Numbered from the stretch's first letter, positions 9,506 through 21,011 are shown. The stretch is DNA of 64,000 nucleotides from Echinochloa phyllopogon (GCA_033239725.1 BTCW01000012.1:17898001-17962000), one strand, 5' to 3'. The notes: a model not told the origin generated them from the sequence alone. Numbers and translations are program-made.

Positions 9506-10789
9506 TCGTAGTAGGTTGTGATCGGTTAACTGGTCTAGCCTAAGCCTGGCTAAAAGTTATGCATGGCCACTCCAAGCCAGGCTTATACAATGCAATAGGT
9601 CTATGATTAGTTGCCTGAATATGTCTAAGCCTGCATTAGTTTGATCTTGATTGGTTGGCTGCATTGCTGTGATACAATCACCTACTTTTTAGAAGGGTGA
9701 GCTTTAGCTCCTCATCACTCCTCTGTCCTATCTTCTTCCCCTCGTCCCCTCCCCTCCGCCCACCTCTTCTCACCTCTGCCGCAAGCCAATCCGACGCGCC
9801 GCCCCCACTATGCCGCGTCCCAATCCGACGCGGCGTCCCCACTCCCATCAGCCCCTCCCCCCGCGCCGCCCTTGAGCTCCACCTCGGCGCCATCAGTGTG
9901 CCCCCTCCCCCCTACACACCCTCGTGCTCCCCTGCGGCGGAAGGACTGTGGTCGGCCATGGCTCAATTCGCTGGCGAGGAAGGACTGTGGCCGGCCATGG
10001 CTCGATTCGGTCGTCGCTGGATGCGGGCCGGCGGCGGTCGAGCATGGGCTGGCGGTGCTCGATTTGACGGCGAGGAAGGCCGGCAGCGCTCGATTCGACC
10101 ATCGTTGGATGCGGCCGGTGAGGCCTGCCCTCGATTCGGCGGCGAGGAAGGCCGATCACGCTCGATTTGGCCAGTGAGGCCAGCCCTCGATTCGGCGGCG
10201 CTCGATTTGGCGAGGAAGGTCGTCGGTGGATCGAGTTCTGGAGCGACGCGACGGGAGGCGGCCATTGCGTTGGCCATCGGCATCGCCTGGTGGGGAGCTC
10301 CACCACGGTCAGGGCCAGGGTCGGGGTGGAGAGCTGCACCGCGGCCACGGCTCGAAGCGCCGCCCGTCAAGGACCGCCCGGCTACCTCTTCCGGCCACCG
10401 AATCGATTCGGAGGCGGAGGGCCACGGGGGAACATGGGGCGGGGGCGCTCGAGCAGAACTGGGCCGTGGGGAAGCGGGTCGACGGTGATGGCATGCACGA
10501 CGTCCAGGAGCGCAACAGCCATGGAGCATCGGCGCGGCGATAATGGCGCGCAGGTTGGGCGGACGGGTGTGGTGGAGGTGAGTGGAACCATGTGCTAGCC
10601 TGTCAAAGCCTTGTACATGCTGCACAAGCTGGAAACACAGATGAATTGCGTTTCCAGTTATACATGTTGTACACCCTCTTTTGGTTCCATAGAGCCTGGC
10701 TACGAGCCTAAGCAGGCAATCAATCAGCCTAGGGGTGGTTTATAGGGGGCTCGCTTACCCCCTGTGCACCAACCAATCAGCGCAGTAGT
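9506..10789. mobile_element. Terminal-inverted-repeat element inserted in F-box copy B, GC-rich core
   Basis: The F-box reading (…EILSRVH at 10788 and YKSLCRFK… at 9502) is interrupted by about 1.28 kb. The insert has degenerate inverted ends (GTGATCGGTTAACTGG near 9518 against CCAACCAATCAG near 10780) with AGCCTGGCT-like subterminal repeats on both sides. A possible imperfect 9-bp target duplication is CGTAGTAGG (9506) and CGCAGTAGT (10781). The core (9700-10560) is GC-rich, with open frames on both strands built from CTCGATTCGG-type repeats; I recognise no protein in it. It could be a Pack-MULE or hAT-like non-autonomous element. Confidence 0.5.
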
Positions 10790-10867
10790 GTACCCGCGAG
10801 AGGATCTCAGCGATGAGGTCATCGGGGAGGCTGGCCGCGCCGGCTTCTTACTGGAAGTTCGCTCCAT
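10788..10867 (-). pseudogene. F-box protein gene, start of F-box (copy B)
   Basis: The minus strand has an ATG at 10867-10865 followed by a short basic leader and then, one frame away, ASLPDDLIAEILSRVH, a textbook F-box first helix (LPDDLI.EIL.RV). The one-base offset between the ATG frame and the F-box frame is a lesion. Its continuation is at 9502, on the far side of the inserted element. Confidence 0.6.
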
Positions 10868-11438
10868 CCTCTGGCGGCGGCGGCGGCTAAGCTGCAAGTG
10901 CAGAAGGATCCGAGCTGGTCAGCTGGGAATGGTTTGGGCAAAATTGCCCTCCAAGGATTTCCCGGTCAATACTCCATAAAGGATCCTCTGGGCCTCTGGG
11001 CCCTCGTCCACCTCTCTGCTCTCTGCCTTACTCACTCAACATGGGTGCTGGGTGGGCCTCTAGTCGCCGTTCGCCCAGACAAGTATGGGCCTCTCTAGTC
11101 TGGAGAAGCCCTTTGTTCAATTGGAACTTTGGAACGCCAGCTGACCGCGTTCGGCTATTTCATCTTCTTTTTTTTCGAGGGTCATCTTGTTGTTAACGGC
11201 ACAGAGGATCATTTTGCCATGCCTTGGATTCACATCAACAAATTCTGGAGGAATTATTCCTGGTGTTTCACGGAAAAGAATTGGCTATGGTGTTTCTCTC
11301 ATTCTCCTACATGTTACACACTACAATTTACTACAGAATAGCACCTACAAATTGCTGCTACTGCTTGGTCGAAAAAAAAATTGCTGCTACTGCTACAGAG
11401 AACAAATTATGGATCCCTACTAAGTTAGCCCCTAACTT
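10868..11438. other. Intergenic, no gene recognised
   Basis: Contains the presumed 5' side of the F-box copy B remnant (GC-rich to about 11100) and the 3'-untranslated region of the STICHEL-like gene. No further coding signal was seen. Confidence 0.5.
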
Positions 11439-14400
11439 TCATCTTGGAGATCTCACTGATATGCACCTTCCACACAAGGCGAGCCTTGACAAAGCTCGTG
11501 ATCTTCGTGTCCTGATCTTCAGTGCGGACAGCTGTAATGAAAATTCTTGGGCCGGTCAGAGAGTCAGAGCGGAAAGCATAGCCACAAAGAGAGAGAAAAA
11601 AGAAACAGTTAACAAAGTTTACATACTACTCTCTCCTACTGCCTTCGTTCCAAATTACTATTCGTTGTTGTGGAATTTCCACAGCTTTTGACCATCCATC
11701 TTATTACAAAATTTTATTTAAATATACAAAAAATAAAGTACACTTGAAATATATGTGTGATGATAAAGTAACTCAAAGACAAAATAATGATATTTTCATA
11801 ATTTTTTGAATAAGACGAATGGTCAAACATTATGGGAAAAGTCAACAATGAATAGTAATTTGGAATGGAGTTAGAACATTCTTTCACCGATTTGTTGTTG
11901 ACAAATGTTATAGTCCATGATATTCGGATATTTGAAATTAACTTGGAAAAAGACGCAGCAGCCTATACCAAGTAGTCTGACAAAAAATAATTTAAAAAAC
12001 AATGGATACTGGTAATGCAGAATACTCTGGATACCAGCTAACAAGCTCCGAGCTACCCCACATTTTTTGTGTACAATCATGTGACTTGTGACAATATTTC
12101 AGCATTTTATTATCACGACACATGATCAATTATTGAAGAAAAGGAAACCAGTGAAGAATAAGTTGGCCTGAGCATACCATCAAAATCATTACCTTCCGCC
12201 TGGAAGTGCTTGAAGATTTCCAACAAAGCAAACTGGATCTAGGCTCCAACCTCCTGCAAACAGATTAGCATTGAAAAATACGTCAAAAGCCATCTTCTGA
12301 GGATTGAAATCTGGGACTTCTGCATAATTTGCTTGCAGATTACTACTCCTTGATCTAGGCTCCAAGCTTCCTAAACAAAACACTGACTGTATATCATAGT
12401 ATATCACGTTGAATGGTGCACGGATCAAAGTTAGGTTTCACACGTCTGATACCATACAGTCGACTTTGTGTACGGTACTGTGTCAGTGACTATTTCCATT
12501 TGAAGTATAGAACGATTTCTAGTACTAGATACCAATCACAAGTACTGGACAGACATAGTCGCAAAAAAAAAGGTACTGGACAGACATGTTTACCTATAAA
12601 GCAGTATTTCTGCAACTATACTCAACTAGTATAAGAGAGTTGAATGAATACGAATTAATATAGCATGGAATTACTTACAAATTATCTTGTTCTAGCTTTT
12701 CGGCAATGGATATAGCTTTGTGTCTAGACCAGCCACCTTGTTGAGAACACGCTTCTGCCTGGTTAATAACATGAGCAAGACATACCTTGCCTCTCACAAT
12801 GTTCTTTTGCTGACCATGTTGGCTATTCACAATATTTCCTCCCTGAGGAATTTCTTGGTTCTGTGATGACAAACATTGTCCCCAGGTGCCCTCTGGTCTT
12901 TTATTTGATGCAACAATGCTGCTATCTGGCTCAGCCCGCCAATCCATTTGAGATCCAACTTCAATAATTTCGCCTTCGTTCAATATATGTGGATCAGATT
13001 GCATCCAGCGTAAATATTGTGAATAGCCAACATGGTCAGCAAAAGTACATTGTGATCCACCCTGGACCACACTATCTTTTTGAAGCCTCCTAATTAAATT
13101 CTCGCCTCCAGAAGAAACTGAACTATGTTTAGTGGAAGACCTCCTCAATACCATATTTGAGTCATCCTCAGGGCAGGGAGAAATAACTGGAGCATGACCT
13201 GCTGTCAGATCATCCTTTGATTCATATCGGATTTCAAGTATTATAGCAGAGGAAAGAACAGATTCAAATGCCTGCAGGATTTGGCCCCTGTACTTCTCAG
13301 CTTTGGACTTATTTACACGAGAGCTGAATATTAATTGGACAGTTGGAGCTGCATGTCCAAAGAATGCAAACGTCAGAAGACATGTTTAGAAATGTTACTC
13401 TTACAGAGGTACTTTGTTGACTGTTGACTGAATCTTACCTGTGCCTAGGCTGACGGAAAGCAGTCGACCCTCCCTAGCTAGCAATTTTCTTAATGAGTCT
13501 GTTTGAACATTATCTAGAACAGCCTGCCAAATCATTTCACTGTCAGTTTTGCTGTACCTAGATCCCCCATTCACTCTAGTAGCACCTGTTGTCAATACAT
13601 GGCTGTCTGGAGTATATTCCCCAGGTCTCCTTCCAGCATGGTAATTGCTTGCCATATTATTGCTGGAACCAGCCACTAGATTAGCATCTCTAGACTGCTG
13701 ATTTCCAAGATCAGATGCTCTTGGTAAGCGATGGAGACCAGCATATATCTCACTATAATCCATAGCAGAGTTCCTTGCTATGTCTCCCTCAGGGTGGGTA
13801 AGAAGACCCTGGTTAAGACTCATACTTGGGGATGAACTTGGCAATATATACTGTTTATCAGGAGCAAGCTGAAGAAGAGCAGCTGTAAGCCAGGTCATCT
13901 TGTCATTAGAGACCCTCAGCTGTTTTTCTGCTTCAGAGAGTGTTTTCAAGGCCTGTCGTAGCTTTTCCATATCATCCTTTGACACTGAAATCAGTATATA
14001 CTTTTTTTTCACAAACATGATGCGTGGAATATAAATATTTACAGTAACAAGACTGATTGTAAGAGAAAACGAAAGTCGATAGAAATAATTAATGCAGAAC
14101 TGTTACTAGCACTGTTTTTATCTTGTCGTAAAGAAGAGATATAAATACATGACTAATAGGCAAATGAAGGAAAACATATTCTTAAACAGTCATTAATACT
14201 AAAAAACACTGGAGTATAAACTTGTTAATGAGAAAGGGCAATGCTGCTTACAGGTTGGACGTTTGAAGAATTTTCTCCGCACTCCTTCTCGCGTGAATAT
14301 ATAGGTGCCAGCAAGGATGTCGGTGATTATTGTAGCAAGTTGAGACATCAGGGCCAATGGCTCAACACCTGTTTCGGTGATATCTCGCAAGGTTTTCACT

Positions 14401-16476
14401 GTGTTCACTGTGTCAGCAGATAGTGCCAAATCAAGCAAATCAACCAACTTATCATCAGAAACCAAGCCAACCTGTGAACAAGGGAACAATGTGTTGTTTT
14501 GTCAGATGATTTCAAATGAAAAATTCAGTACAGTAGCAGAATTATGATTACTAGTTGCATTGGTATCAATGCAACACTTTGAAGCCATGTATATATTCTT
14601 TATCAAAAACGAACGGCAAAGAGAGAGTTTGTCCATTTAAAATCAACTTTACAGATCTTCTTTGTTATAAATATTTAGCAAAGAAGCAAATAATAATAAT
14701 TAAGGGAACAAAGAAGCAATTTCGATGACAACTTACAAGTTCTTGAACAAGCGACATCGAAATTCTCTGTCCAAGCAAACTCAACTGATCCAGAGTCATC
14801 TCTGCATCCCTCAGTGACCCATCTGAACGGGAAGCGATGAGTTTCAATGCATCTCTATCAACATCTAGACCTTCACTAGTAGAAATCCACTGCAAATTGT
14901 TGATGATGTCGCACTCCTTCAGCTTGGGGAAGAAGAACTTTTGGCACCTTGACACAATTATATGAGGGAGATCAAGATTGGGGCTGATGAGAATAAAAAC
15001 TACACGCCGCGGCGCACGTTCGACAACCTTGGATATGACACTCCATGTATCAGGCGGCAATGTGTTGCAATCATCAATTATAAACACTCTGTGCTGGGAT
15101 GGCACAGGCGAAAGCATCACATTGTCAAGGATATCAACGATGTTGTCCAGATCAATGTTGCCAACTGGTCCAATCTCCAACAAATTCCTACTCTTGCCCA
15201 GATTGTGCGTGATACAAGAGGCACATGAATCACAAGGCCTCGGGTGCTCAGCGGAATGGCAATTCAAAGCCTTTGCAAATACCCTGGCACACGAGGTCTT
15301 GCCTGTGCCGTGTGGTCCGTAGAAGACATACACGAGTCCAATCTTTTTCTTCAGAATGGCATTGGACAGCGCCTGCACCACCAAGCTCTGCCCAACGACG
15401 TCCTTGAAAGTCCTTGGAGCATACTTCTGTGTCAAGCTCCGGTGGCGGCCACGGTGCGAGCCCCGTGACTTCTGCCCTGACCGTGCCTCGGACCCGAGGT
15501 CAGAATCCAGCTCGCTACTCCTGGAGAAGATCCCGAGCTCCCCAGAGAAGCTACTGGAAATGCCACCGACGCCGTTGCGCACGCCGTCGACAAGCAGAGG
15601 CAGAGAGTCTGAATCTGAACTCGTCGAGGAAGTCAGCCTCGCGGTAACCGGGAAATGCGGGTGCGAACGCGAGCCGTTCATGTTACCACACGAGGCCGCG
15701 GAGGTGGCGGCTTCGGACCTCCGCGCCGCCGAGGCCGACTTGGGGTCTGACAGGCCGCACGACAGGCTACGGCCTGCCATGTCGAGGATGGACTTGCCGC
15801 GGTGGTGGATGCGCGACCAATTCCACGGGATGCCGCACACGTTGCGCGACTCCTGCGACACCTGCTGCTGCATCAGCTCGTCGCCGCCGCCGTCGCCATC
15901 GTCTCCGCCGCCGCCGAAGAGGTACTTGTTGCCGCAGACGGCCTCCTGGGAGCTGGAGTTGACGGAGACGCGCGGCGCGGCGGCGGGGCGATCTAGAGCG
16001 GTGGCGGCAGCCGCGGGCGCCGAGCGCCGGCCGGCCCCGCGCCTGAAGCGGCGGCGGGGCCGTGGGGCGGGCTTGGGGTGCGGGTTCTCCGCGAGCTGGT
16101 CGAGGAGGGTCTTGAGCGCGCCGCGGCGGGAGTGGTCGGGGAGGTCGGCGGCGTCGGGGGAGTCCGCGGCGACCCTGTTGTTGTTGTTGTTGTTGTTGGA
16201 GGCGGAGTCGACGGAGCGGCGGGTGGAGGGGTCCCGCAGCGAGCGCGAGCGCTGCAGGGCCAGGAGGTCCCGCATCAGCGCGGCCGACGCCGACGCGGAG
16301 GAGCCCGTCGGGCTGCGCCTCCGCCCGGACGCGCCCGCGTGCGCGTGGTGGTGGCGCAGGTGGATGCAGTTGGTCAGGTGCGCGTGGCCGCGGAGGTGGT
16401 CCCCGCCTCCGCCTCCGCCGCTGCTCCCCACCGCCACCGACGCCGTCGCCCGGTCGGTCGCCGCTGGCGCCGGCAT
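11439..16476 (-). CDS. STICHEL-like protein (DNA polymerase III gamma/tau-type AAA+ protein)
   Basis: Six exons, by splice sites and phase: 16476-14737, 14471-14252, 13984-13439, 13348-12679, 12253-12193 and 11531-11439 (TGA), giving 3330 nt and 1109 residues in one uninterrupted frame. Domains: a low-complexity N-terminus with HLRGHAHLTNCIHL (residues 27-40) and LMRDLLALQRSRSLRDPS (67-84), seen in this family; the AAA/clamp-loader region from KYAPRTFKDVVGQ (351-363), Walker A GPHGTGKT (387-394), zinc-type cluster CDSCASC (415-421), Walker B-like VFIIDD (464-469), SRCQKF arm (509-514); then the gamma/tau middle domain and long tau-like tail. The C-terminus, LEPRSSLLCW then RTRRSR and CGRCISVRSPR, comes from the two tiny last exons and is diagnostic of STICHEL relatives. 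Arabidopsis STICHEL controls trichome branching; which paralogue this is cannot be told here. Confidence 0.93.
11640..11873. mobile_element. Stowaway-like MITE in the last STICHEL-like intron
   Basis: The segment starts CCTTCGTTCCAAATTACTAT and ends ATAGTAATTTGGAATGGAG, a long inverted repeat with the CTCCxTCCGTTCC-type end of Stowaway/Tc1-mariner MITEs. It lies inside intron 5 (12192-11532) of the STICHEL-like gene. TA target sites are degenerate. Confidence 0.6.
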
Positions 16477-16802
16477 TGCGCGGATTCGAACTCTCTCTCC
16501 CCCGCCTCTCTCTCCCTGTCTCTCCGGCTATTAAACCATTTCGGGCAAGAGTGATTAGCGCTTCTGTTGGTGGGGGGGGGACTCGAGAGTCGCGTAGCGT
16601 TTCACGGCAAGGCCGACACCAGATGGGGAGTGGTGCGGGGAGGTGGGCGTGGGCGCGGCCTCGGGCCGGGTGCGGGACTGGCCGTGCGCCTGTGCCTGCG
16701 ACGTCGGCGTAGGCGTAGGGGGCAGCAGGCGCAGAGCAGACAGAGCACGGCTGCCACGGCCGGGAATAGCAGGATTTCGGCCGTTACCCGCTGGGGCCGA
16801 TC
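16477..16802 (-). promoter_or_regulatory. 5' flank / promoter region of the STICHEL-like gene
   Basis: GC-rich sequence just upstream of the ATG (minus strand), including CT-rich stretches (GAGAGAGAG tracts at 16492-16525 on the plus strand) that are common in plant 5' leaders. No convincing TATA box was seen, so the exact transcription start is unknown. Confidence 0.4.
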
Positions 16803-17035
16803 CCAAATTTACTACCTAAAAAGAAGATTCTCATCGTATCAAAATATCGACACATACATGCATGGAGTATTAAATGTAGATGAAATCTAAACTAATTGCA
16901 CAGTTTTTTTACTCTGCGAGACGAACATTTTGAGCCTAATTAATCAATTTTTGGACAATTTTTCACACATACAAACGAAATACTACAGTGGGTACGCACC
17001 CAAAACATCAAAGTTTGGCTCCCAAATTTAAGAAA
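16803..17035 (-). mobile_element. MITE of the GGCCTTGTTTAG type, copy 1
   Basis: Carries the family's shared blocks in inverse order: AAAAGAAGATTCTCATCG, GAGACGAACATTTTGAGCC, ACAAACGAAATACTACAGT and AAGTTTGGCTCCCAAATT. No coding capacity. The transposon superfamily is not established by what I can see. Confidence 0.7.
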
Positions 17036-17228
17036 TAACAAGGGCTGGTTTGGGCAATTGGGCTATAGCCTGCACGTAGCAGTTAGCGCCAGTGCATGTG
17101 CATCCGCATCCGCATGGCGCCTCGGCCACGACCACGATTGGGAAAGCCTACAAAATCACGAGATTCCAGCAGATTGAGCTGAGGTTCCCGGCCCGCTTCC
17201 ATGCTCTTCCGAGTTCCGAGCATCAGCC

Positions 17229-17495
17229 CTTATTTTTCAAATTTAGGAGCCAAACTTTGGTTTGGTGGGGTGCGTGCGACACTGTAGCATTTCATTTGTA
17301 TGTATGAAAAATTGTTCAAAAATTAATTAATTAGGCTCAAAATATTCGTCTCGTAGAGTACAACAAAATTGTGCAATTAGTTTTTGATTTCATCTACATT
17401 TAGCACTTCATGCATATTATGACATTTTGATGTGATGGGAATCTTCTTTTTATACAGTGGAATTTAGGGGTTGAATTTAGGATCTAAACAAGGCC
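17229..17495 (+). mobile_element. MITE of the GGCCTTGTTTAG type, copy 2
   Basis: Forward copy: CAAATTTAGGAGCCAAACTT, GTAGCATTTCATTTGTATG, GGCTCAAAATATTCGTCTCG, GACATTTTGATGTGATGG and a terminal GGATCTAAACAAGGCC. It is the mirror image of copy 1. Confidence 0.75.
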
Positions 17496-17550
17496 GGTGA
17501 TTCCAGCGAGCAAAATGAGTGGCGCAGTTAGTTGTACCTTTTGTCCATAG

Positions 17551-17838
17551 AGGCATTGTTTAGTTACAAAAAGCAACTCACAAGTTTATTATGCAAAAAG
17601 AAGATTCTTCATCACATCAAAATGTTATAACATTTATGGAGTACTAAATGTAGATGAACTCAAAAACTAATTGCACAGTTTTGTTGTACTCCGCGAGACG
17701 AACATTTTGAGCCTAATTAATCAATTTTTGGATAATTTTTCACACATACAAACGAAATGCTACAGTAACACAATGATTACGAAGAGACCCCAAACTTCCA
17801 AATTTAATACACCAGATTTGAAAACTAAACAAGGCCCG
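17551..17838 (-). mobile_element. MITE of the GGCCTTGTTTAG type, copy 3
   Basis: Inverse copy, beginning ATTGTTTAGTTACAAAAAG and ending AACTAAACAAGGCCC, with the shared GAGACGAACATTTTGAGCC and AACGAAATGCTACAGTAAC blocks. Confidence 0.75.
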
Positions 17839-18117
17839 AATTCAACTCCATCCATGCATGATTGCAATGTAGAAGTAAAAGCCAAATTGACGCGGCCTCA
17901 AAAAGTAATGGTGTACTGCTTGATGCTTTGTTCGATTCCATGATTGTTTTTGGTTTCTTACTTTGTCCCGTGCCACGGTTTTAGTGGTTTTCTCTTACCC
18001 TCACATGGGAAGGGATGGGTAAGATCACATTTTGTATAGCCACGGCTCCATGCCTCCATGGTCTATCTTTTTTTTTGGAAGGACAGGCGAGTTGGCGCAG
18101 GCTCCATGGGGTGTGTT

Positions 18118-18388
18118 TAGGCCTTAGTTTCCAAATTTAGGAGCCAAACTTTAGTCTTTTGGGGTGCGTACGCTACTGTAGCATTTTGTTTGTATGTGTA
18201 AAAATTATCCAAAAAATGATTAATTAGGCTCAAAATGTTCGTCTCGCAGAGTACAACAAAACTGTGTAATTAGTTTTTGATTTCATCTACATTTAGTACT
18301 CCATACGTGCTATGACATTTTGATGTGATGGAAATCTTCTTTTTCATAGTAAACTTTGGGGGTGGAATTTGGGATCTAAACAAAGGCT
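18118..18388 (+). mobile_element. MITE of the GGCCTTGTTTAG type, copy 4
   Basis: Forward copy with CCAAATTTAGGAGCCAAAC, GGCTCAAAATGTTCGTCTCG, TTTGATGTGATGGAAATC and GGATCTAAACAAAGGC. Confidence 0.75.
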
Positions 18389-18648
18389 TAGTTCCTTAAA
18401 AAGAGGGTGAAATGGGGTGACATCGGACACTGTAGCGCACTGTAGCATTTTTCGTTTGCTTGCGGTAAACATTGTCCTACCATGACTTAACTAAACTCAA
18501 AAGATTCGTCTCGTCGTGTACATCAAAACCATGTAACTAGTTTTTTTATTTACTCATGTTTAGTGCTCCATGCATGATAAGAGAGATTTGATGTGATTGG
18601 TAAATAGTGAAGTTTGGAGAGAGAAAGTTCGGGAATTAAAAACACAGT
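18385..18648 (+). mobile_element. Diverged relative of the same MITE family
   Basis: Directly abuts copy 4. It keeps CACTGTAGCATTTTTCGTTTG, a modified AACTCAAAAGATTCGTCTCG and GATTTGATGTGATTGG, but differs in the ends (TTCCTTAAAAAGAGGG... TTCGGGAATTAAAAAC). It appears to be a separate subfamily. Confidence 0.55.
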
Positions 18649-18983
18649 CTCTCGGTGTACGGTGTACCTTTCCGATGTTCAGTATCTCCTTGACTTTGCC
18701 TGCCGTGTTTATACGAGTACGCCACTAGCTTCTGTTGATCACTGCGTCCTCAACAAACCAAAAGTACAGTAGCATTACATTACCACATGATCACTTTTGT
18801 CGGGTCTTGTGTTACTGCTCCCATCACTGCTCGTGCCACACAGTGCCGCACGGGACTGTACGAGCAGCACAGCACAGCGACCCCCCATGTCTCCTGTCCT
18901 CAAACGACGAGGCGTGTCGCCACGTCTCTTGGTCATCGCCCTCGTCCCACATGTCCCTCCCATCGGTTTAGATTAGATCGCAG
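18649..18983. other. Spacer between MITEs, nothing recognised
   Basis: Single-copy-looking sequence with short open frames on both strands and no recognisable protein or RNA. Confidence 0.5.
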
Positions 18984-19230
18984 CCCAATTTCACTATGCA
19001 AAAAGAAGATTTTCATCACATCAAAATATCATAGCATGCATGAATTACTAAATATAGATAAAATCAAAAACTAATTGTATGATTTTGTTGTACTCTACGA
19101 GATGAACATTTTGAACATAATTAATCAATTTTTGGACAATTTTTCACACATACAAACGAAATGCTACAGTGCGCCTCGGTTTTCCAACTCTCAAATTTGG
19201 GGTGCCAAATTGACATCTAAACAAGGCCTC
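18984..19230 (-). mobile_element. MITE of the GGCCTTGTTTAG type, copy 5
   Basis: Inverse copy: ATGCAAAAAGAAGATTTTC, GAGATGAACATTTTGAACAT, AACGAAATGCTACAGTGCG and a terminal ATCTAAACAAGGCC. Confidence 0.75.
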
Positions 19231-19252
19231 AATTTCCAATCCAGCCCTTGCC

Positions 19253-19511
19253 CTTAGTTCCCAAATTTAGGAGCCAAACTTTGGCTTTTTGGAGTGCATG
19301 CGTTATTGTAGCATTTTGTTTGTATGTGTGAAAAATTGTCCAAAAATTGATTAATTAGGCTCAAAATGTTCGTCTCGCAGAGTACAACAAAACTATGCAA
19401 TTAGTTTTTAATTTCATCTATATTTAGTACTCCATGTATGTGCTGACATTTTGATGTGATAGGAATCTTCTTTTGCATAATAAACTTTAGGGTGAAATTT
19501 GGGATCTAAAC
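19253..19511 (+). mobile_element. MITE of the GGCCTTGTTTAG type, copy 6
   Basis: Forward copy from CCCTTAGTTCCCAAATTTAGG to GGGATCTAAACA, with all the shared internal blocks. It is followed at once by copy 7. Confidence 0.75.
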
Positions 19512-19512
19512 A

Positions 19513-19754
19513 CTGTTTAGTTCCCAAATTTGGGAGCCAAACTTTGGCTTTTTAGGGTAAGTGCGTCACTGTAGCATTTCGTTTGTATGTGTAAAAAATT
19601 GTCTAAAAATTGATTAATTAGGCTCAGAGTCCAACAAAACTGTACAATTAATTTTTGATTTTATCTATATTTAGTACTCCATACATGTGCCGATATTTTG
19701 ATACGATGAAAATCTTTTTTTTTGCATAGTAAATTTTGAGGGTGAAATTTGGAG
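19513..19754 (+). mobile_element. MITE of the GGCCTTGTTTAG type, copy 7
   Basis: Forward copy from GTTTAGTTCCCAAATTTGGG. The block that normally reads CAAAATGTTCGTCTCGC is deleted here (GGCTCAGAGTCCAAC), and the 3' end (ATCTAAACA) is missing. Confidence 0.7.
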
Positions 19755-20172
19755 TGCGCCGGCCACGCACAGTCCGCAGACTTGAGCTGAGCTCACCGCG
19801 ACCGCGAGTCAACACCTGAACTGAAGCTTGTCTGGCTGTTAATTACAGTACTACTCCGTGACCTAACCAGCCGGTGAAAACGCATCGAGATCGATGGATG
19901 GATGGCCGGCCCTCGCGGTGAGTGCCATGCATGGCGGGTGCAGCCTGCCACACGGCAGCGTAGACGCCACTCCACCGCTCCGCAAGTACGAGGATTAACG
20001 GTTGTTCCTTCTCTCCTACGTTAATCGCTGTCATCCTTCTGTCAGAGATTGGAGAGTGGAGTACTCCGTATTTGTAACTCAGTTTCTTAATTCACACTAA
20101 AACAAAACGACGAGTTCACGGCCACGACCCTGGACCCCATACACGAACTGCAGCAAGAGCCGTGCCTGGATG
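19755..20172. other. Spacer, nothing recognised
   Basis: Mixed-composition sequence without a recognisable gene, RNA or repeat. Confidence 0.5.
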
Positions 20173-20510
20173 AAGGTTTTTCACGCGCTAAACTTTAGCG
20201 TCGTCACATCGGATACAAATATGTTAATTATGAGTATTAAATATAGATTAATTTAAAAATCCATTACATAAAAGAGGAATAATTTAAAAGATGAATCTAT
20301 TAAGCCTAATTACACCATAATTAGACAATGTAACGCTACAATTAACGTATGATAATTATGTATTAATTATAGTAAAATTAGGCTTGTTACGCTCGTCTCG
20401 TGAATAGACATGACTTATATAATTAGTTTTATAATTAGTTTATGTTTAATATATCTAATTATCACTTATTTAAAGAGCTGATCTTTATCACTTAGATCCA
20501 AACACCACCG
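20173..20510. mobile_element. AT-rich MITE with internal palindrome
   Basis: Starts near GCTAAACTTTAGCG and ends near GATCCAAACACC. It contains inverted blocks GATGAATCTATTAAGCCTAA (about 20290) and AATTAGGCTTGTTACGCTCG (about 20373), a recurrent arrangement in a common grass MITE family (TAAACTTTAG ... GTCACATCGGAT ... CCAAAC). Degenerate copy; no genes. Confidence 0.55.
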
Positions 20511-20723
20511 AAGTAAACTTGTCGAATTATATATAGGTGTGATAGATGACAAACAGCTCCATCAACCCTCTCAACGCCGTCAGCCCGTACTGAACTAACG
20601 ATGCTAGGCCGTTAGGCTCGTGACCGGGACACCAATGCCAGGCCGTTAAATGATCCGTCGTGGAAGGAGCTGGATGGAATCCTGCCTAACTCCTCGCTCA
20701 CAACTGACATTGATCAAAGCTAA

Positions 20724-20990
20724 CGGCCCTGTTTGTATCCAGCAACTAAAGGTTAGCTGGTAATTAAACTTTAGTTGCATGTTAAAAACTACACGATTCC
20801 TTTTATCTGGTTGAGCCTAGTTAAATGTAGTTAAACGAGTTTGAAGACCAAATTACTCCCATATGTTTATGAAAATTTCTCACCGTCACATGATTCTATC
20901 CATAATTAATGAAGGTGAGGACAATCCAATTAATTCAATTAGCTGATGGATCCAAACACCTTCAGCTAAAGTTTAGGCAGGTACTCTTTG
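20724..20990. mobile_element. MITE-like segment, GGCCCTGTTTG type
   Basis: Begins GGCCCTGTTTGTATCCAGC, contains AACTTTAGTTGCATG and AGCTAAAGTTTAGGCAGG as imperfect inverted subterminal blocks, and includes GATCCAAACACC near its end. Short, non-coding. Confidence 0.45.
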
Positions 20991-21011
20991 GCTAGCTAAA
21001 ATAGACCACTA

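Noticed and set aside
9697..10488. A 263-codon open frame inside the element in F-box copy B
   Set aside because: Both strands are open in all frames because of GC-rich repeats of CTCGATTCGG; no known domain was seen.
15356..16534. A 392-codon open frame on the plus strand
   Set aside because: It is the mirror of the GC-rich first exon of the STICHEL-like gene; the minus strand carries the conserved motifs and good splice sites.
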